A stretch of 64,000 nt of DNA from Planctomycetota bacterium (GTDB lineage Bacteria > Planctomycetota > Planctomycetia > Planctomycetales > Planctomycetaceae). Positions within the stretch are counted from its first letter, which is position 1; every line of letters begins with the position of its first letter. The stretch is from NCBI GenBank assembly GCA_022600195.1, contig JAHZKX010000084.1:1-64000 (forward strand), written 5' to 3'. Below are positions 54,667 to 64,000 of the stretch, piece after piece. Under the pieces are notes generated by a model. That model saw only the letters and a program-made list of their open reading frames with translations. It ran no database searches and was not told where the DNA came from. The position numbers and the translations under genes are program-made.

Positions 54667-56394
54667 GTGTTGTCTTATCTTTTCGCATCAATTATTGAAG
54701 TTTTTACGGATAATGTTGCACACGGTGTATCCAGTATGAGTGTCGTGGCGATCGCGTTCATCTGTTTATTGCAATACATAATATATACATTAAAAATGAG
54801 TGCTGTTCGGAAAGAGAGTGAGCAGATTCAACGTAATATTTACGAGGTAGAAGAAGAGTTAAATGATGTTCAGTCTGATCGTGCCATTACCCTAATCGAG
54901 AATCATATCCTAAGGGAATTTGTCAGCCAGTCTGAATTTGATCAGGCCATCGAATTACTCTTAAAACGATACGTTCCTTCGATACGTGAAGGATTTGGTA
55001 TTTATTTCAATCTTGTTGATAGACAACTAATACTCAGAGAATCACGGGGTATTACAAATGACGTACAAAACGCATATGAGATTGATCAGAGGATATTAAA
55101 AGAATTACAGAAAGAAAATATCTTAATTTTGCGAGGGCAAAAATTACACGATTCAAAAATCTATGATAGTATCCATGAACAAGATAAGGCCAGAGTTCAA
55201 AAACTCTGCCTGATGGCTGTTTATGATAAAGCTGATATTTCTGGTATATTTCTCACAACAGACCTTTATCCAGTCGGTGTTGATGAGGAGCAACAAATCA
55301 AACTGGCAAAGCGACTACTGGTTTGTGTTTCACGGAATATTGTGAAGAATCAGGATTTTGAGAATCACCGCTATGAGTTACGGGTTACACGAGAACAACT
55401 TGAATTAAGATCATTGGCTGATCAGCAATTTAAAACTCCTGTAAAAATGTTAGAGGAATTTCTGGATCGATTACGTCAATTAACAGATTCCAGTAGAGCA
55501 GGCTTATTTCTCTCGACACCGGATGAAGAAGAAGGGTGTAAAGCCATTGTTCAATGTGGGATGACACTTCAGACTGGAGTGAAAGCACGATGGCGAGAGC
55601 ATGAACTTAATCTGGTTCGCTTAGGTCTGAATTCGGGAGAGAATTCAGCTCTTTCAGGTGATCAGTTAGAACATCACGGAATCCATTCATTAATTGGCGC
55701 AGCGTTGATATCTCCCCTTGTTACCAATCGAAAACGAATCGGGGCGATCTGTCTGACTACTCAGGATAATCAACCCTATGATGAAAGATCAATTCGTCTG
55801 ATCTCCTGGTCCTCTCAGTTTCTTTCTAACACATTACTAAAAGTGTTAAGTCATGCAACGATTGAAAGGCAGGCTAAACAAGATGGGTTAACAGGTTTGG
55901 TAAATCGTCGTTCCTTTGATGAATTGATTGAGGACGAATTTAACCGCGCTCAAAATATGCAGATGGCTTGTTCGTTGATTCTGATTGATTTGGATCATTT
56001 CAAAGCCGTGAACGATACTTATGGCCATCAGGCAGGTGATGAAGTTCTACGACGAGTATCATCAATTTTGAAAGAACGAATTAATGAGATTCGCTCATCA
56101 GATAATGTGATTGCTGCTCGATACGGCGGTGAAGAATTGGCAGTATTGCTGCCTGATATAGGATTAGCTGGAACAGAACGTATAGCAGAGGTCATTCGTC
56201 AGTCCATTGAATCTGCACTCATCGAGTTCAATCAAACACATATTCCAGTTACAGCCAGTCTTGGCATCTCGACCTATTCTCAACATTCTATGGAGAATGT
56301 TGAGTCGCTGGTTGCAGCGGCAGACAATGCACTTTATCAGGCAAAAGCAGAAGGACGAAACCGCATTTGTGGGCTGACCTCTTCACCGGTTTAA
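54667..56394 (+). CDS. Diguanylate cyclase with GAF domains
   Basis: About 575 residues. The start may be GTG 54667 or the adjacent TTG; AGGAG lies right before. One transmembrane segment (about 26-45), a coiled region, then two GAF-like domains (about 75-220 and 250-400). The GGDEF domain (about 410-573) has LTGLVNRRSFDELIEDEFNR, LIDLDHFKAVNDTYGHQAGDE and the active-site motif RYGGEEL (near 487), all needed for c-di-GMP synthesis. A possible RxxD inhibitory site (RSSD) lies two residues further from GGEEL than usual. A glycosyltransferase gene follows. Confidence 0.9.
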   Translation: MLSYLFASIIEVFTDNVAHGVSSMSVVAIAFICLLQYIIYTLKMSAVRKESEQIQRNIYEVEEELNDVQSDRAITLIENHILREFVSQSEFDQAIELLLKRYVPSIREGFGIYFNLVDRQLILRESRGITNDVQNAYEIDQRILKELQKENILILRGQKLHDSKIYDSIHEQDKARVQKLCLMAVYDKADISGIFLTTDLYPVGVDEEQQIKLAKRLLVCVSRNIVKNQDFENHRYELRVTREQLELRSLADQQFKTPVKMLEEFLDRLRQLTDSSRAGLFLSTPDEEEGCKAIVQCGMTLQTGVKARWREHELNLVRLGLNSGENSALSGDQLEHHGIHSLIGAALISPLVTNRKRIGAICLTTQDNQPYDERSIRLISWSSQFLSNTLLKVLSHATIERQAKQDGLTGLVNRRSFDELIEDEFNRAQNMQMACSLILIDLDHFKAVNDTYGHQAGDEVLRRVSSILKERINEIRSSDNVIAARYGGEELAVLLPDIGLAGTERIAEVIRQSIESALIEFNQTHIPVTASLGISTYSQHSMENVESLVAAADNALYQAKAEGRNRICGLTSSPV

Positions 56395-56618
56395 TTGATT
56401 CTTCAAAACTCACTCTTTTTGGACTTGTATAAGGCATTATTCTCGTAAACAATGCATCAGCGTTCATGGCTCTGTTACCTGGATTTCCTGAATCCGAACT
56501 TTGATAAAATTTTTGCGAGTGGTTTTACATCTTTCGCTAAATTTACAAGGTCTCCTAAAAGAGGGCAAAGCATGCAATTCAATTCAAAATTCGTAAAAAA
56601 CTAGATTCCCGTTTTGCT

Positions 56619-57416
56619 ATGTCCAATCAATCTCTTCGCCAGCCTGATTTAGTACCTCAGAGAGGGCGAGTGATTGCCGTTATGCCGGCTTATAATGCAG
56701 CCAGTACGCTGGAACGGACGATTTCTGATATTCCTGTGGGGGCTGTTGATGAAATAGTACTTGTCGACGACTGTAGCAGTGATAATACTGTAGAGGTAGC
56801 AAAGAATCTGGGATTAACCGTGATTCAACATGAACGGAATACCGGATATGGAGGGAATCAGAAGACCTGTTATCGCTATGCATTGGATGCTGGGGCAGAT
56901 TATGTTGTGATGATACATCCAGATTACCAATATGACAGTCGCGTTGTACCTGTTGCGATTGAGTTAATTCGACTGGGTATTTGTGACGTTATTCTGGGGT
57001 CACGGATTCGTACCAGAGCTGAAGCTCTGGAAGGGGGGATGCCTTTTTACAAGTATGTTGCAAATCGTGCACTCACTATCATTGAGAATATGGCACTTGG
57101 TCAGAATTTGGGTGATTTTCATAGTGGTTTCCGCGCATATCGGCGTGAAGTTCTGGAAAAAATTCCCTTTGAAAAAAACTCAGACGATTTTGTTTTTGAT
57201 AGTCAGTTTCTTGCTCAGGCTGTGCAATTTGGATTTAAAATGAGCGATATTCCCGTACCAGTTCGCTATTTTGAGGAAGCCTCCAGTATCAATTTTAAAC
57301 GCAGTTCCCGTTATGGATTGTTGACACTGGCAGTACTTTTTCAATACTGGGGAAATCGAATCGGGATTTGGAAGTCGGATGTTTTCTCAGATAATAAGCA
57401 ATCTCTGGTCGAATGA
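56619..57416 (+). CDS. Family 2 glycosyltransferase, DPM-like
   Basis: 265 residues, cytoplasmic GT-A fold. Motifs: [54 protein letters not shown] and acidic [15 protein letters not shown] at the metal site. The C-terminal half has [20 protein letters not shown]. It resembles dolichol-phosphate-mannose synthase-like enzymes and may add a sugar to a lipid carrier for exopolysaccharide. It follows the diguanylate cyclase by 224 bases, so the two may be linked by function; co-transcription is not clear. Confidence 0.88.
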   Translation: MSNQSLRQPDLVPQRGRVIAVMPAYNAASTLERTISDIPVGAVDEIVLVDDCSSDNTVEVAKNLGLTVIQHERNTGYGGNQKTCYRYALDAGADYVVMIHPDYQYDSRVVPVAIELIRLGICDVILGSRIRTRAEALEGGMPFYKYVANRALTIIENMALGQNLGDFHSGFRAYRREVLEKIPFEKNSDDFVFDSQFLAQAVQFGFKMSDIPVPVRYFEEASSINFKRSSRYGLLTLAVLFQYWGNRIGIWKSDVFSDNKQSLVE

Positions 57417-57443
57417 TCTCTGTTTTCAATCAGGTGAAATAAC

Positions 57444-58358
57444 TTATTTTTTTTGCGTGCTTTGACGGGCGTCATATTCTTTCCAGAATTCCGCCGCTGC
57501 CTGCACATTCTCAAATGTGGTCCCAATTCCCTGAATTGATTTATTTTCACGAATGATATCCATCCCTTTTTTAATTTTGGAAGGGGTGAAAATCAGGCGT
57601 TGAAGAGGCATGCCTTTGAGAGGTGTTAAATCTGAAACCTCAGAGTTTGACAAGTTCAATCGTAGAAACGGCATGCCTTTTAAGGGTGATAAGTCTGCAA
57701 CTTTAGTATCTTGTATATCCAGACTTTCCAGCAGCATTCCTTTGAGAGAGGAGATATCTATGACTTCAGTTTTGGGTATCCACAAGGTCTTTAATGGAAG
57801 TGTATTTACAATGCTCAGATCTTTGACTTTCGTATCAAAAAGGTTGAGTTGATTAATAGGCATTCCTTCCAACGGTGAAATATCTGCGATCGGTGTATGT
57901 TCTAATCGCAGTGTCTTTAAAGGCATACCCTTCAAAGGACGAAGATCGCTGACATAAGATCCTTCCAGATAGAGCTCGATTAACTTCATTCCTTTAAGGG
58001 GACTTAAATCAGAGACCGGGCAGTTGGTTAGATCCAGATATTGCAGTTTTAATCCACTCAGTGCAGAGATATTCTCTACTTTTAAATTGAAGAGATTAAC
58101 CGAAATGATCTCTCCTTTTTCTTTGCCAAATTCTGCTTTGTTTTGATAATTTGGATTATCTTTCTTCAGTTGGTTATGAATATCATCTTCGGTTAAGACT
58201 GTTGGGCCAGCAGGAGCGGTGGGAATAGGCGGGTCTTCTTTTACGGGATTGTCAGCTATATTTGATGAAGATTGTTCATTTTTACATCCAGACAGAATTA
58301 CTATTCCTGAGAGAAAGCATGTTATGAAAACCGAGTAGAGAAATGGGAAATGTTTCAT
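57444..58358 (-). CDS. Lipoprotein with 21-residue leucine-rich repeats
   Basis: 304 residues with a lipoprotein signal (lipobox LSGC near residue 25) and a polar linker. From about residue 105 to 265 there are seven leucine-rich repeats of exactly 21 residues, of the form VSDLSPLKGMPLxxLxL. This is like internalin-type LRRs, and the repeat is evident as 63-bp units in DNA (about 57610-58050). It is a surface or periplasmic scaffold for protein binding; no enzyme motif. It begins 55 bases after the enolase-like gene stop on the same strand. Confidence 0.85.
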   Translation of the reverse strand: MKHFPFLYSVFITCFLSGIVILSGCKNEQSSSNIADNPVKEDPPIPTAPAGPTVLTEDDIHNQLKKDNPNYQNKAEFGKEKGEIISVNLFNLKVENISALSGLKLQYLDLTNCPVSDLSPLKGMKLIELYLEGSYVSDLRPLKGMPLKTLRLEHTPIADISPLEGMPINQLNLFDTKVKDLSIVNTLPLKTLWIPKTEVIDISSLKGMLLESLDIQDTKVADLSPLKGMPFLRLNLSNSEVSDLTPLKGMPLQRLIFTPSKIKKGMDIIRENKSIQGIGTTFENVQAAAEFWKEYDARQSTQKK

Positions 58359-58413
58359 GGGTCACAGCACTTTCAGAGACCGGGTAATGACAATGGAAAT
58401 TATTAAAATGTGA

Positions 58414-59451
58414 TTAATATAAAAATTTTAGATTGTGTTCATCGATTGACAGGCCAAATCCAGGTCGATCAGTTAATTCAATGACACCATTTTGTATCGA
58501 CGGTTGCCCCGCAACCCATGTCATCCATGGACGACCAGTTTCTGCGAGCGGATTACGATCAAGGGCGGCAATTGCATGCAGAGCCCAGATTTCACATCCT
58601 CGATGAGGGCAAACGCGTAATCCTGCCTCATCTGCCATTGTGTAGATATTAATCAGTTCCGTCAAACCACCACACCAGCAGACGTCAGGTTGTAATACAG
58701 TGTGCAACTTTTGCTCGATTAATGGGCGAAAAGCAGCTGATGTAAATTCATGTTCTCCACCGGCAATAGGAACTGCTGATTTATCTTTGAGAACTTGATA
58801 GCCAGCCAAGTCATCTGGAGATAATGGCTCTTCTATCCATTCTAACTTGTATTTTGCAACTTCTTTTGAGATTGTAATAGTGGACTCGACATCCCATTTC
58901 ATCCAGGCATCTACCATTAAGAACCGATCAGTTCCAATCATGGAACGAGCTTGCTCAATGGAAGCGATGATTGGCTCTTGCTCTTTCGCCGTAGCGACTT
59001 TTCCAAGATGTAATTTATACCCGGCATGCTCAGAGTCAGGAGATAAATCCTGAATGTCCCAGACGGTGTGATAGGTGGGGATTTTATTTCCTGGAATTCC
59101 TCCCAGCAAAGATACGATGGGTAATTTTTCTGACTTTCCCCGCAGGTCCCACAATGCCAGATCGACGCCGCTGATCGCCATTACAGCGATTCCTTTGCGG
59201 CCAAAAGCCAGAGTCGCCTGATACATTTCATTCCAAAGTTGAGAAATATCTTCGGGGTTTCTTCCGATTAATTGATCACGTAAAACAGTTTTGACAACAT
59301 GAATTCCTGCCAAACCTCCTCCGCCGACTCCATAACCTGTGATTCCACAATCAGTATCAATGGCTATTAGGATTTGGCCTAAACTGGTACGCCAGTCCTC
59401 GGGAGATTTATTTCCGACGGGTTGTGATGCGCGAACGTCTGTGATTTTCAT
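58414..59451 (-). CDS. Mandelate racemase/enolase superfamily enzyme
   Basis: 345 residues of the MR/MLE type, (beta/alpha)7beta barrel. Metal ligands: Asp in FLMVDAWMKWDVE, Glu in LEWIEEPLSPDD and Glu in PIAGGEHEFTSA. General bases: Lys in AGYKLHLGKV and His in RVCPHRGCEIWAL. The pattern fits a sugar-acid dehydratase subgroup, perhaps acting on uronate or rhamnonate-like acids. No signal peptide. It shares direction with the LRR lipoprotein gene. Confidence 0.88.
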   Translation of the reverse strand: MKITDVRASQPVGNKSPEDWRTSLGQILIAIDTDCGITGYGVGGGGLAGIHVVKTVLRDQLIGRNPEDISQLWNEMYQATLAFGRKGIAVMAISGVDLALWDLRGKSEKLPIVSLLGGIPGNKIPTYHTVWDIQDLSPDSEHAGYKLHLGKVATAKEQEPIIASIEQARSMIGTDRFLMVDAWMKWDVESTITISKEVAKYKLEWIEEPLSPDDLAGYQVLKDKSAVPIAGGEHEFTSAAFRPLIEQKLHTVLQPDVCWCGGLTELINIYTMADEAGLRVCPHRGCEIWALHAIAALDRNPLAETGRPWMTWVAGQPSIQNGVIELTDRPGFGLSIDEHNLKFLY

Positions 59452-59588
59452 GGTGATATTTTACATGATTTAAAAGAAAAATGTAGCGAACACTTTTCAT
59501 ATCAGACGACAGAGAAGGAAAGATTTTCACAAAATGAATCTGTGACAATGCGATTCTGAATGAGAGTGAAAGAAATAATCTATTTAGA

Positions 59589-60947
59589 TCATTTTCCTTC
59601 AGCTGCAACCTTCTGATTTTGTGGTTTCACATTTACGGGTGCCACACGGAAATTCTTAGGTCGATTTTTTTTCAACCAATCGTCCATGGATTTAGTGATT
59701 TCACCAGGGATTAATTGATTGGCTCCGGGTTGAAGAATAAAGGCAACCGGTTTGATAATTTGCTGGTAAGCATCATTAACAAATGTTTTATTTACTGGAT
59801 TTACTGGTTTTTGAGTTAAACCATCATTTTTACCTGGGAAATCCGGATCACTGGATTCTGGTTTGAATGCAAGATAGATATTCCAAAAAAAACGTTTCCA
59901 AATACGAGATTTGCGATTATTGTTATAGGCTCCTATCATTTCGTTTGTCAGATCGACGATCGAATAAGTAATCAGTTTGATATCAGAATTTACTTTAAGC
60001 GGTAGTTTACCAAGTGTGTATGCAGCAGTTGATCTTACGTCATAAGTTCGCTTTTTGTCATTCATAACCTTCAGTAAGGCATCTACTACAATAGGGCGGC
60101 GTGCCAGGTTATCTGTGATATTCAGGGCCCCTAATGCAAAAACCAGGCTGCGCTGATACCACATTTCCTGTGTGAGTGATTGCTCAAGTGCAGGAATGAG
60201 CGCCTCCGCGATTTTGATTCTTTGAGCATTTGAAGGGTCTCCAAGCTTTCCAATCCGGGCGATTCCATTGGCTGCTATAATCTTCAGTTCAGTCGGTTGT
60301 TCCTTGGAAGCAATTATTTTAAGAAGAGGAACAAAAGCTGGCAAATATGCGGTTTGTTTGGTTTTCTTACGCGAGTTTTCATCCCTGAGATCAAGCTGTG
60401 AAAGTAAGACGACAGCGTTAAATCGAACCATTCGTTGATTATCAAATAAATCTTCCGCATATTTAGTCAGTTCTTTCAGGTAAAGTTCTCTTGCTTGATA
60501 TTTACCAGAAACTCTACCCGAAAACTGAAGATCACGGAGGATATTCGTTCTCAGTTTATTAAGATCAGTAGGGGTGGGGTCTTTTTTTAATGGGTCCTGC
60601 TTCAACGTCATTAAATAAAGTTTGAAACGGGCACCACTCGAGATGAGTTTTTTATCATCTTCGGAACTGATAGTTCCACCTCGAAGTTTTTTATCAAATT
60701 TAGAGAGGTTGTTTTTTCGAAATTGAACTGCCTCTGCAGGAGTCATCAATTCCTTGAGTTTATCAAGCCCTTGAGTTTGATTGGGTTGATTATTGGGAGC
60801 AGGCTGCTGGCCAAAAAGAAACGAACCGGCTGGCATCAGTATACTAGCTGTCAAAAGTGAAATGACTCTCAATTTGACAGACAGTATTCCAGCTGGTGAA
60901 TTGGCCTGAGACGAGCATATGGATTGTCGCACGGAAAGTTCCTTCAT
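59589..60947 (-). CDS. Secreted HEAT-repeat protein
   Basis: 452 residues with a signal (about 25-46, SFLFGQQPA) and a Gln/Asn/Pro linker. The rest is helical with HEAT-like repeats such as ALIPALEQSLTQEMWYQRSL and LKIIAANGIARIGKLGDPS. The C-terminal 50 residues are polar. It probably scaffolds proteins outside the cytoplasm; no catalytic motif. The gene is alone on a long stretch. Confidence 0.78.
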   Translation of the reverse strand: MKELSVRQSICSSQANSPAGILSVKLRVISLLTASILMPAGSFLFGQQPAPNNQPNQTQGLDKLKELMTPAEAVQFRKNNLSKFDKKLRGGTISSEDDKKLISSGARFKLYLMTLKQDPLKKDPTPTDLNKLRTNILRDLQFSGRVSGKYQARELYLKELTKYAEDLFDNQRMVRFNAVVLLSQLDLRDENSRKKTKQTAYLPAFVPLLKIIASKEQPTELKIIAANGIARIGKLGDPSNAQRIKIAEALIPALEQSLTQEMWYQRSLVFALGALNITDNLARRPIVVDALLKVMNDKKRTYDVRSTAAYTLGKLPLKVNSDIKLITYSIVDLTNEMIGAYNNNRKSRIWKRFFWNIYLAFKPESSDPDFPGKNDGLTQKPVNPVNKTFVNDAYQQIIKPVAFILQPGANQLIPGEITKSMDDWLKKNRPKNFRVAPVNVKPQNQKVAAEGK

Positions 60948-61578
60948 TCAACGTTCTGCTCGAACCCCAGTTCATAAAAAAACTTACGGGGCACTCTCGA
61001 CTATAACAGGGAGCTTTACATTCAAGGAAATATTACACAAATAAGGCAAAAAACTCTATGGCAGCCGATTAGAATTCCTGTGAATAAATGCCGACCGCGA
61101 ATATGGCTCCGAACGAAGCGGAATGAGGAGATGATTTACTAATTATCATACGATATACACAAAACACTTACTAATTAAATATGGCAATTTATGCTTACAG
61201 ATACAAGGAATTAATTATGAACTCGTCTTTGATAATAGGAAAAAATCCATATCATAATGCTAATTTCATAATGTTGATTTACACGTGATAATGTTATTAT
61301 CTTACGTTATCGCTTTATCTTACGGGCTGTCAAGAATTTTCTCAATCATTCCTGTTTGTTTCTCTTGAGTAGATGGTTTGGCTAAAGGGCCAACAGCGGA
61401 AATGTAACAGATTAATTGTTCCCTCTCCGGTCTACTGGCTTATCGGCATGATTTTTCAGAATTAGCATGTTGTGGGAATGTTCAGTTGGATCCGAGTCAA
61501 ATATTCCACCTGTAAGGGTTAGAGTGATTGAGATGAACTTTGTGTATCTGGCAATGAGCCAATAAACTGGATTATTTT
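60948..61578. other. Long divergent intergenic region
   Basis: 631 AT-rich bases between the HEAT gene and the HDAC-like gene. It has a GC-rich island at 61088-61130, and at 61287-61324 an inverted repeat gataat-gtt-attatc and a direct 10-base repeat ttatcttacg (61297-61306 and 61315-61324). A short frame at 61217 has a weak ribosome site and is not protein-like. No RNA gene recognised. Confidence 0.55.
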
Positions 61579-62511
61579 ATGACCGTTTTCTTTCAGAGTG
61601 AACTCTTTTTACAACATGATACCGGTTCGCATCCCGAAAGCTCAGCAAGACTGAAAAAAGTAATGGACCGTATTTTGACGGAAGACATTACAGGTTTGTT
61701 AATATTTGATAAGCAGGTCAAAGCGACTAGTCAGGAAATCCTGCGAGTTCACTCCTCAGATTATGTAGCTGATTTGAAACGATTCTGTGATGGAGGTGGA
61801 GGCAGAATTGAGGCAGATACGGTTGTTTCTTCCGAGTCGTTTGAAATTGCTTGCTACGCGGCTGGCCATGCGGTTGAGGCTGTCAACCAGGTGATTCAAG
61901 GGCAGACACAGCGTGCATTTTGTGCCATTCGCCCTCCAGGGCATCATGCGCTTGCCGACCAGGCAATGGGGTTTTGCTTGTTAAATCATGTTGCCATCGC
62001 TGCGCGACATGCTATTGAACAGCATCAATTAAATCGAGTGTTGATTGTTGATTGGGACGTTCATCATGGTAATGGTACGCAGGACATCTTTTATGAAGAT
62101 GAGCAGGTACATTTTTTTTCGGCCCACCGTGCTCAATTTTACCCAAATACAGGTACTGTCAATGAAACTGGGGCAGGAAAGGGACTGGGGACAATATGGA
62201 ATCTGCCAATGGATTATGGAATTTCACGAGAACGGTATTTCTCGAACTTTGAGAGGGTACTGAATAACGCTGCACTCAAATGTCGCCCCGAGTTAATCCT
62301 GATCAGTGCTGGTTTTGATGCGCATAAGGACGATCCAATCGGTTCGTTAGGCTTAGAGAGCGATGATTTTGGGGAACTGACTCAGTTGGTTTTGAATGTG
62401 GCGAATGAATATTGTGATGGAAGAGTCGTTAGTTTGCTGGAAGGAGGATATAACCCCGAAAAACTGGCAGAGTCTGTAGTGAGCCATTTATACAAGCTCA
62501 GGGAAGATTAA
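61579..62511 (+). CDS. Histone deacetylase-like (AcuC/APAH) amidohydrolase
   Basis: 310 residues of the arginase/deacetylase fold. It has AIRPPGHHALADQAMGFCLL, VLIVDWDVHHGNGTQDIFYE and LILISAGFDAHKDDP, which hold the Zn-binding Asp/His/Asp and the catalytic His pair. It removes acetyl or other acyl groups from lysine or polyamines in the cytoplasm. It stands alone and converges on a terpene-cyclase-fold gene. Confidence 0.92.
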   Translation: MTVFFQSELFLQHDTGSHPESSARLKKVMDRILTEDITGLLIFDKQVKATSQEILRVHSSDYVADLKRFCDGGGGRIEADTVVSSESFEIACYAAGHAVEAVNQVIQGQTQRAFCAIRPPGHHALADQAMGFCLLNHVAIAARHAIEQHQLNRVLIVDWDVHHGNGTQDIFYEDEQVHFFSAHRAQFYPNTGTVNETGAGKGLGTIWNLPMDYGISRERYFSNFERVLNNAALKCRPELILISAGFDAHKDDPIGSLGLESDDFGELTQLVLNVANEYCDGRVVSLLEGGYNPEKLAESVVSHLYKLRED

Positions 62512-62543
62512 GCCAGAGTGGATATGGGTCGTTTGGAGCGAGG

Positions 62544-63572
62544 CTATTTCTGATAAATCGGAAGATATCCCTTGTCCAGTTGCAAAATCGTTGCGTTGAT
62601 GGCAGTTGTATAGACGGGACCAACATGACCTTCCATCCAGGCGCCTGATGCAGATTGTTTGCGTATTATTTGCTGGCCTATATCCTTAATGTATTTTTCC
62701 CAACTTTTAGTATCGCCTCGATACATTACCTGTGCATAGTAAAAATGTGCATAATGCCAGTGGCCGAAATAGCGATTAGAATTTCCCCCGGGCCAGATAT
62801 TCTTCCTGCAATATTCCAACATGTTTTTCAGTTGATCAGAGTCATACTCTCCAGCGTTGAATAAGGCTGCACTGGCAGCAGCAGTAATGGCAGGCCTGGC
62901 GCCGCCTCCACGGATACTGTACTGGACGCCTCCATCTTGAGTGGTGCAATCTGCTATATACTTCTTAGCCCGATCAATAATTTTTTTATCAACCGGGATA
63001 CCCGCGTTCCGACAGGCACGCAGTCCCTGAACCTGTGTAATACAGGTTGACCCTTCATCAAAATCGTTACCATCTTTAGCAGAGACATAACCCCAGCCGC
63101 CGCGAGTTGTTTGAGCTCCAGCACAGAACTCAACTGCTTTAATCAGGACTTTTTTCAATTCCTCTCGACGCTGAGAGTCTTCTTCTTCGCCATAGACTTG
63201 AGATAAAAAAACCATCGAATAGCCATGACCGTATGTGTAATGATAGTCGTTTTTGTACCCGATCAGTCCAGAGCTCTGGCTCATTTCAAGAAGGTAGTCT
63301 ACTGCATTTTTGATGTTTTTGGCATACTTGCCACGGGTGGTTGTAGAACCCTCAGCCAGAAGCGCATTTCCAGCGAGAGCAGTCATTGCCACACGATATT
63401 GACCACCATTTGCTTCCCAATATCCTTGTCGGCGTTGTTCTCTGGCCAGGAATGTCAGAGCATTGGAAATGGCCTTCTGGATTTTGGGGTCGCGTTTTTT
63501 TGCGTAGGTCAAATTTGGGTCAGGCAGGATGAGCCAACCGACTACCAAAAGAAAAGACAGAACTTTTCGCAT
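62544..63572 (-). CDS. Secreted prenyltransferase/squalene oxidase-repeat protein
   Basis: 342 residues with signal (about 1-24, LTYAKK). Helical toroid repeats of the prenyltransferase/squalene cyclase type: ALTFLAREQRRQGYWEANGG, AVEFCAGAQTTRGGWGYVSA, YIADCTTQDGGVQYSIRGGG and QSASGAWMEGHVG. No DCTAE or DDTA catalytic motif seen. In planctomycetes these are abundant, usually of unknown function and possibly surface-binding. Confidence 0.85.
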   Translation of the reverse strand: MRKVLSFLLVVGWLILPDPNLTYAKKRDPKIQKAISNALTFLAREQRRQGYWEANGGQYRVAMTALAGNALLAEGSTTTRGKYAKNIKNAVDYLLEMSQSSGLIGYKNDYHYTYGHGYSMVFLSQVYGEEEDSQRREELKKVLIKAVEFCAGAQTTRGGWGYVSAKDGNDFDEGSTCITQVQGLRACRNAGIPVDKKIIDRAKKYIADCTTQDGGVQYSIRGGGARPAITAAASAALFNAGEYDSDQLKNMLEYCRKNIWPGGNSNRYFGHWHYAHFYYAQVMYRGDTKSWEKYIKDIGQQIIRKQSASGAWMEGHVGPVYTTAINATILQLDKGYLPIYQK

Positions 63573-63666
63573 CAGGTTCTCCCTATTTCAAGAGATGATA
63601 GCGGAACGTTCAGGACTGTAATCAGTCGTTTATGCGCAGCTGAACTTTCCGGTTACCAATCAGATT

Positions 63667-64000
63667 TTATTTATCAACCCATTCTACCGGCTGTGGTTCT
63701 ATTTCGTCTAGAGGTCTATTTCCGGCATCTGCTCTACCACTACCCTCAAGGCGGCTGGTGGCTTTGACTGTCATATCGTCATTACAAAGAATTTGACAGC
63801 TCAATCGACAGCCTGTTAATTCGCGGTCTTGAAGCGTATTTTTTTCTGCCAGCGTCATTTGAGCCGGTTCACCTGCTACAAATTCCACACGGCACGTTGT
63901 GCAGCGACCTGCACCACCACAAGCATGTAATTGATCGATGTGGACATCATCGGTTAAGGCCAACACCAGCCTTTTTCCGGCTTCCACTTCAAATTCTCCT
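63667..64000 (-). CDS. 2Fe-2S ferredoxin, N-terminus cut by window edge
   Basis: The frame is open to the right edge (GEFEVEAGKRLVLAL..), so the start is outside. Plant-type 2Fe-2S ligands appear in HACGGAGRCTTC, with the fourth Cys in GCRLSCQ. It transfers electrons in the cytoplasm. The tail after the domain (about 30 residues) is polar. Partner genes would be to the right. Confidence 0.88.
   Translation of the reverse strand, partial: GEFEVEAGKRLVLALTDDVHIDQLHACGGAGRCTTCRVEFVAGEPAQMTLAEKNTLQDRELTGCRLSCQILCNDDMTVKATSRLEGSGRADAGNRPLDEIEPQPVEWVDK

Noticed and set aside
54515..54739. 74-codon frame before the diguanylate cyclase
   Set aside because: It overlaps the start of the cyclase in another frame, has no ribosome site and no protein-like features.

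Overview
The window looks like chromosomal DNA of a planctomycete, most likely a Gimesia-like member of the Planctomycetaceae. The evidence is the gene content: PSD1/DUF1549/DUF1553 cytochromes paired with a DUF1501 protein, two PVC-type heme-binding CxxCH proteins, a DUF1080 protein, a sulfatase, Ser/Thr kinases, an FHA-GAF-PP2C phosphatase, many secreted alpha/beta hydrolases and beta-propellers, and frequent GTG/TTG starts. The genus assignment is inference. No composition statistics, database searches or folding programs were run.

Layout. 1-140: the end of an IS3-family element (transposase N-terminus on the minus strand plus terminal repeat). 335-7303: purU, a family 5 uracil-DNA glycosylase, a small acidic membrane protein, a gluconolactonase-esterase fusion, a NUDIX hydrolase and an aminotransferase. 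7465-15246: a signalling block with two Ser/Thr kinases flanking an FHA-GAF-PP2C phosphatase and a DinG-type helicase. 15426-28037: an SGNH-like protein with a PVC-type cytochrome/HEAT protein, an aldehyde dehydrogenase, and a PSD1-DUF1501 pair. 28069-37435: secreted hydrolases, a phytanoyl-CoA dioxygenase-like protein and three propeller proteins, probably for degradation of sulfated or complex glycans. 37611-49997: hemolysin III-like protein, DUF1801 protein, a second PVC-type cytochrome, a solute symporter, hydrolase, an ArsR/SdpI pair, an AbgB-like amidohydrolase, Pcm and a sulfatase. 50111-53371: a DAHP synthase (aroF) operon. 53604-64000: DUF1080 protein, diguanylate cyclase, glycosyltransferase, LRR lipoprotein, enolase-superfamily enzyme, HEAT protein, HDAC-like deacetylase, a terpene-cyclase-fold protein and a ferredoxin running off the right edge.

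The most striking feature is the 359-base leader of aroF (52065-52423, minus strand). It holds a consensus-like promoter, a 43-codon leader ORF with a good Shine-Dalgarno and 11 Phe/Tyr/Trp codons among its first 28, a hairpin around the leader stop codon, and a perfect 11-bp terminator hairpin with a U-tract just before aroF. This is the architecture of ribosome-mediated transcription attenuation, here sensing all three aromatic amino acids at the first step of their synthesis. A second clear regulatory unit is the ArsR/SdpI-like pair, whose promoter overlaps a perfect inverted repeat that is probably the autorepressor operator.

Most of the rest encodes an exported degradative and electron-transfer repertoire typical of marine planctomycetes, mixed with housekeeping genes. 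Start codons were moved from the longest frame where a Shine-Dalgarno or family length argued for it, and this is noted per gene.
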